This document shows positions 60,700 to 64,000 of a stretch of 64,000 nt of DNA, in pieces; positions within the stretch are counted from its first letter, which is position 1, and each line of letters opens with the position of its first letter. The position numbers were made by a program, and so were the translations under genes. Source of the stretch: an uncultured Crocinitomix sp. (GTDB taxonomy: Bacteria > Bacteroidota > Bacteroidia > Flavobacteriales_D > Crocinitomicaceae). The notes under the pieces were generated by a model. The model worked only from the letters and a program-made list of their open reading frames with translations. It was not told the DNA's origin and searched no databases. The stretch covers positions 186,001-250,000 of the forward strand of contig CAKZON010000068.1 in the NCBI GenBank assembly GCA_937136425.1, in the 5' to 3' direction.

Positions 60700-61260
60700 T
60701 TAAAGTAAATATGGAAGTATAAAAAACGTCATGACAATTCCGCCAATGAAGAAGCCAATTACGGCAATTAATGAGGGCAATTGTAAATTACTCAAGCCAC
60801 TAATAGCATGACCTGAAGTGCAACCACCAGCCCATCTGGTTCCAAAACCAATTAATAAACCTCCAATAATTAAAATTGCTAACCCTTTGAAGGATGTTAT
60901 GGCGTCCCAGCCATATATTTCTTCCGGTACATATGCCTCTCCTGGATTTTCAAACCCGGCGGTTTCTAGTGCAACTATTGTTTTTTCATTTAAATCTATG
61001 GCGGTATCTTCTGACATAAACTGAGAGGCAAAAAAACCACCCAATATTGCTCCAGTCACAACCATTAAATTCCACATTTGGCTTTTCCAATCAAACTTGA
61101 AAAAATCAGCTACTTTTCCTGCACCACCAATACTGCACATAGTCCGCAAGTTTGCAGACATACCAAAGTTTTTACCTGTTAATAATAAAAACAGCATTAC
61201 TAATGCTATTAATGGCCCAGAAACATACCACGGCCAAGGTTGAAGAATTGCATCAATCAT
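60700..61260 (-). CDS. YeeE/YedE-family transporter, first half
   Basis: 186 residues with four to five helices. Carries GMSANLRTMCSIGGAG (Cys42) and the thiosulfate-channel motif RWAGGCTSGHAISGLSNLQL (Cys147). An extracytoplasmic loop (about 82-118, with DEKTIVALETAGFENP-like sequence) lies between the helices. Together with the adjacent 137-residue gene it rebuilds a complete YeeE. Expected role: uptake of thiosulfate or another sulfane compound. It lies 4 bp after the Usp gene in the operon. Confidence 0.88.
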   Translation of the reverse strand: MIDAILQPWPWYVSGPLIALVMLFLLLTGKNFGMSANLRTMCSIGGAGKVADFFKFDWKSQMWNLMVVTGAILGGFFASQFMSEDTAIDLNEKTIVALETAGFENPGEAYVPEEIYGWDAITSFKGLAILIIGGLLIGFGTRWAGGCTSGHAISGLSNLQLPSLIAVIGFFIGGIVMTFFILPYLL

Positions 61261-61264
61261 TTTA

Positions 61265-62083
61265 TTAGCAAATTAAAATTGGGGCATAAACATGATTCAC
61301 AATACTCTCTTGATCGGCATGATTAAATAAACTTGAAAAGGCCGGTTTATGCGCTCTTGCCACTACAATTAAATCTATCATTTTATCCTTGTGCAACTCA
61401 TCTACACCACTTTCTTTATCCACACTTTTTATAATTTTTAACGAAGCATTTAATTCATTCACCTCAGCAAATTGGGTCATCACTCGTTTAATATCCTCTT
61501 CAGGTCTTTTATCACTTGGGGTCTGTATTTTAATTAAAGTAATGTCACTTTCATGTCGGTTAGCAATTGCTTTAATCACGTCAAAATTTTCTTTACTTGG
61601 CTTTGTAAAATCGCCTATTAACCCAATTCTTTGGGGAGAAAAATTATCCCGATTACATTTAATCGTTAAATAGGGCAGTGTTGTTTTAGTAATTATTCTT
61701 GAAGGATATGTTTTAACAAAAGCATCTTCCATGGCGGTTGTTTTATGCGCGCCACCTACAACAATATCAATTTTATTTTCCTGAATATAATCTAGCAAAA
61801 TTCCAATTTTATTACCGGCATATGAATGACGTTCCACTACCATATTATGCTCAATACTCTTTAAATAATTTAAATTAACTTCCGTTTGCTTAAGATAAGA
61901 GGTAAGATCAAACTCAGTGCAAAAATCCAACACTCTACCATTCATTTGCAGAGGAATTTCGCCATTGGTTGGTACAATATTTAACAAATGAATTTCTGTC
62001 TCGGTTCCGTTAAAAAGTGAGCTTGAAAAATTGACAATGGACTGATCTAGTTGATTATGTTTAATCAAAATAAGTACCCTCAT
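61265..62083 (-). CDS. Universal stress protein, two UspA domains
   Basis: 272 residues, two Usp-like domains (about 1-140 and 148-272). Domain 1 begins MRVLILIKHNQLDQSIVNFS with DIVVGGAHKTTAMEDAFVKT; domain 2 starts RIGLIGDFTKPSKENFDVIK, then KMIDLIVVARAHKPAFSSLF. The nucleotide-binding glycine motif is weak in both, so ATP binding is doubtful. It lies between the Crp regulator (9-bp gap) and the YeeE half (4-bp gap), so it belongs to the sulfur operon. Paralogous in plan to the Usp at 52151. Confidence 0.84.
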   Translation of the reverse strand: MRVLILIKHNQLDQSIVNFSSSLFNGTETEIHLLNIVPTNGEIPLQMNGRVLDFCTEFDLTSYLKQTEVNLNYLKSIEHNMVVERHSYAGNKIGILLDYIQENKIDIVVGGAHKTTAMEDAFVKTYPSRIITKTTLPYLTIKCNRDNFSPQRIGLIGDFTKPSKENFDVIKAIANRHESDITLIKIQTPSDKRPEEDIKRVMTQFAEVNELNASLKIIKSVDKESGVDELHKDKMIDLIVVARAHKPAFSSLFNHADQESIVNHVYAPILIC

Positions 62084-62092
62084 AGTGTAAAT

Positions 62093-62725
62093 TTAAAAAT
62101 CTAGAAATTCAATTTTATTTCGGTGTAGTTTCAATTTCCCTTCTTTTTCTAAACTTTTTAAAAGTCTAGAAATTACTACCCTTGATGTATGCAAATCATA
62201 TGCGACTGTTTGATGCGTAATAGACAACATAGTATCTTTAGTAACAATGACTTTGTGTTTTAAATACTTCAACAAACGTTCATGCATATTTAGAAAAGCC
62301 AAATTGTCAATCGCCTCCAGCATTTCTTTTAACCTAGAATTATAACTTTCAAAAACAAAGGTTCGCCAAGAGTGAAAATCACGTAGCCAATCAGACATTT
62401 TTTGTACTGGGATTAAAACAATTTTTGTATCCATTTCTGCCATGGCTCTAATTTCGCTAACAGAATTACCCATACAACAAGTTAAAGTCATTGCGCAAAC
62501 ATCTCCCCTTTCAAGATAATAAAGCAATAGTTCATCTCCATCATCATCCAATCGAGACACTTTTATGGCGCCTTCTAACAATAAGGGCATATATCTAATT
62601 GTGTCACCAATATTAATAATAACGTCCCCCGCGGCAAAATCTTTTACAATGCCAACATTGTCAATTTCATTCAGTAATGCAGGTTCAAAAAGGTACTCAA
62701 AATTATCTTGCAGAAGTGCTTTCAT
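62093..62725 (-). CDS. Crp/Fnr-family transcriptional regulator, cysteine-bearing sensor domain
   Basis: 210 residues. N-terminal cyclic-nucleotide-binding-like domain (GDVIINIGDTIRYMPLLLEG, IKVSRLDDDGDELLLYYLER), dimer helix, and C-terminal winged helix with THQTVAYDLHTSRVVISRLL as the recognition region. Cys77, Cys83 and Cys84 lie in GDVCAMTLTCCMGN, in the sensor pocket; there is no N-terminal Fe-S cysteine cluster as in FNR. It overlaps the DUF983 gene by 23 bp and is followed by usp and the YeeE halves. It is the likely regulator of the island, and its own operon carries the best palindrome. Confidence 0.92.
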   Translation of the reverse strand: MKALLQDNFEYLFEPALLNEIDNVGIVKDFAAGDVIINIGDTIRYMPLLLEGAIKVSRLDDDGDELLLYYLERGDVCAMTLTCCMGNSVSEIRAMAEMDTKIVLIPVQKMSDWLRDFHSWRTFVFESYNSRLKEMLEAIDNLAFLNMHERLLKYLKHKVIVTKDTMLSITHQTVAYDLHTSRVVISRLLKSLEKEGKLKLHRNKIEFLDF

Positions 62726-63089
62726 TCTTTGTGTTTGGTTTATAATGAAAAAAGAAATTTGCCCAAATTATTTTAGAAAGGTAGTAAGAAAAAGGTGTCA
62801 TTAAAACAATTGTAGACACTATTATTGTGGCTAAAACAGGAATACTCATGTCAGGGAATAAAACAGTACTCGCCACCCAAACTGTTACAAAAATAGCAAC
62901 ACCCAAAGCATAGGTTACATAATATGAGCCTTGATAAAAACCAGGTTCTTTGCTAAATTTCTTATCACAAACATTACATTTTTCGGCTACAGTTCCTTTA
63001 AATCTTGATCCTTTAAAAAAATCACCTTCTTGACAATGCGGACATTTGGAGTTAAAAATGCTATACAGTTTTGTTCCTTTCTTAAACAT
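62703..63089 (-). CDS. DUF983 family membrane protein
   Basis: 128 residues. N-terminal zinc-ribbon-like pair of CxxC motifs (CPHCQEG and CNVCDKKF, residues 16-41) followed by two membrane helices (about 55-75 and 82-103). This is the usual DUF983 plan in Bacteroidota and Proteobacteria; the function is unknown but it is often near cytochrome oxidase or metal genes. First gene of the operon that continues into the Crp regulator, with a 23-bp overlap. Confidence 0.87.
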   Translation of the reverse strand: MFKKGTKLYSIFNSKCPHCQEGDFFKGSRFKGTVAEKCNVCDKKFSKEPGFYQGSYYVTYALGVAIFVTVWVASTVLFPDMSIPVLATIIVSTIVLMTPFSYYLSKIIWANFFFHYKPNTKNESTSAR

Positions 63090-63105
63090 GACATTTACTT
63101 TTGCC

Positions 63106-63150
63106 CAAAAGTAAGATGAAGGGTTTTTAAATGATGTAACAATTGTTACA
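63106..63150 (-). promoter_or_regulatory. DUF983-crp operon promoter with perfect 16-bp palindrome
   Basis: TGTAACAATTGTTACA (63135-63150) is a perfect palindrome. The core GTAAC-N4-GTTAC lies 22 bp upstream of a perfect -7 element TACTTTTG (minus strand, 63106-63113), and the ATG is at 63089. The position suggests autoregulation by the Crp-family protein. Confidence 0.88.
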
Positions 63151-63167
63151 GAACTCTAAAGAAACAA

Positions 63168-63908
63168 CTATCGCGTAAGTACAATATAATCTTGCAAAAG
63201 CGTTTTTAAAAAGGTTAATTTCTTTTTAGGTACTTCTTCTAAATTTAGAAGTTCGGCTGCTTTTGCAGCTAAATCTCTAACCAATTGTTTATGGGGTTCG
63301 TTTGGATATTTTTTTACGCGTGTTATGGCGTTTTTAATCAAAATCATATCCTCATCCGTAAACTTATGAGCGTTTAAATAAGTTGGCTCATGTTTACTTC
63401 GGTCTTTAATATTTAAAATATCACGAATAGAGTAAATTTGTTCTGGTTTATTACGTACCACAGCAGTTTGAGCAAGCACATCACCCAATCGTTGTCCTTT
63501 TTCAGTTGTTGATATAAATAGTGCACCTATTGCTCCAGCTGAAAACCACAAGTCAATAATTTTAAACGACCAACGTAAAGTATAGTCCCCTAATGAAGCA
63601 TTTTCTCCATTTAAATTAACCACTCTAATGCCCATAGCCATTTTACCTGGTGTTTGTCCTTTCAGCAAAAATTCAAAAATCACACTATAAAACATTATGG
63701 GTAAACCTACTATAATATAACTGAGAATGACATATAATTCATAGCTCCTCCAACCAAGCCCCATAGTTTCTAATATGATGGAAGTAATAATCATATAAAC
63801 AAACATGATGAGCAAGTCTAGGAATAAAGCTATCCCTCGATTCACAACAGAAGCAGCCTCGTAGTCAATTGAAATATTATGTGATGTAACAACATCTACG
63901 GTTTTCAT
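63168..63908 (-). CDS. RDD family membrane protein
   Basis: 246 residues. Three to four membrane helices with the family Arg-Asp-Asp features: VVNRGIALFLDLLIMFVYMI and the KGQTPGKMAMGIRVVNLNG loop, then the basic GQRLGDVLAQTAVVR motif. The last ~90 residues form a soluble charged domain (KFTDEDMILIKNAITRVKKY). In flavobacteria RDD genes often face a SpoIIM-like gene, which would lie beyond the window edge and cannot be seen. It is upstream of the sulfur operon, but that operon has its own promoter. Confidence 0.88.
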   Translation of the reverse strand: MKTVDVVTSHNISIDYEAASVVNRGIALFLDLLIMFVYMIITSIILETMGLGWRSYELYVILSYIIVGLPIMFYSVIFEFLLKGQTPGKMAMGIRVVNLNGENASLGDYTLRWSFKIIDLWFSAGAIGALFISTTEKGQRLGDVLAQTAVVRNKPEQIYSIRDILNIKDRSKHEPTYLNAHKFTDEDMILIKNAITRVKKYPNEPHKQLVRDLAAKAAELLNLEEVPKKKLTFLKTLLQDYIVLTR

Positions 63909-64000
63909 AGACGTGAAAATACAAAATTTGCTAAGAATCTGCTGAAGAACCTGTCCAAATTCAATTATAAATTAGTTTTAACAATGGGTTAAAAAACGAT

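Noticed and set aside
1..64000. tRNA, rRNA, riboswitch, prophage or insertion-sequence genes
   Set aside because: I looked for cloverleaf-like sequences, transposase or integrase motifs and terminal repeats by eye and saw none; short RNAs cannot be excluded without a covariance-model search.

Overview
The window looks like chromosomal DNA of a marine-type flavobacterium (phylum Bacteroidota, order Flavobacteriales). The evidence is the AT-rich composition, promoter elements of the Bacteroidota form TAnnTTTG, type IX secretion (T9SS) C-terminal sorting domains of both the CHU_C and the type A kind, and families typical of the phylum (DUF2480, LytTR/LytS pairs, PadR with a membrane partner, giant alpha-2-macroglobulins). 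I see no rRNA, tRNA, CRISPR, phage or insertion sequence.

Layout. 1-4009: start of dinB, a large gliding-motility-type adhesin and two outer-membrane barrels. 4169-10565: housekeeping and small genes (glutathione peroxidase, heme A synthase, a cyclophilin-FKBP fusion, an SDR reductase, DUF2480, small membrane proteins). 10795-14114: a DEAD-box helicase followed by two tandem paralogous lipoproteins. 14126-16266: a GldL-like membrane protein with its PadR repressor and a strong operator. 16454-28784: small enzymes, a TPR-LytS/LytTR two-component system, two AraC regulators, a PEBP protein, two GNAT acetyltransferases and an NTF2-like lipoprotein. 29377-41598: two tandem giant alpha-2-macroglobulins, both with an intact thioester motif. 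42390-46225: two tandem T9SS-secreted paralogues. 46396-49985: an omega-amidase/transaminase pair and a HerA-like ATPase. 50152-52131: a sufS-sufE-sufT operon. 52151-53643: a universal stress protein and a GreA-like protein.

53761-63150 is the most interesting part, a sulfur-oxidation island. It holds a SorA-type sulfite dehydrogenase with its cytochrome c, a protein fusing two rhodanese domains to a membrane fatty-acid-hydroxylase/sterol-desaturase domain, two single-domain rhodaneses, a small membrane protein, TauE/SafE, a split YeeE/YedE transporter pair, a universal stress protein and a Crp/Fnr-family regulator with a conserved-looking three-cysteine cluster. Four intergenic regions carry a palindrome GTAAC-N4-GTTAC. 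In all five promoter directions, including both arms of the sorA/fusion divergent promoter, exactly 22 bp separate the palindrome from a TAnnTTTG-like -7 element. I infer a single Crp-family regulon for sulfite, thiosulfate and persulfide handling, activated from about position -40.

A frameshifted and truncated S41 peptidase pseudogene lies inside this island, which suggests recent rearrangement. Another general feature is a set of four genes in which the -7 element ends only 4-5 nt before the ATG, suggesting leaderless transcripts.
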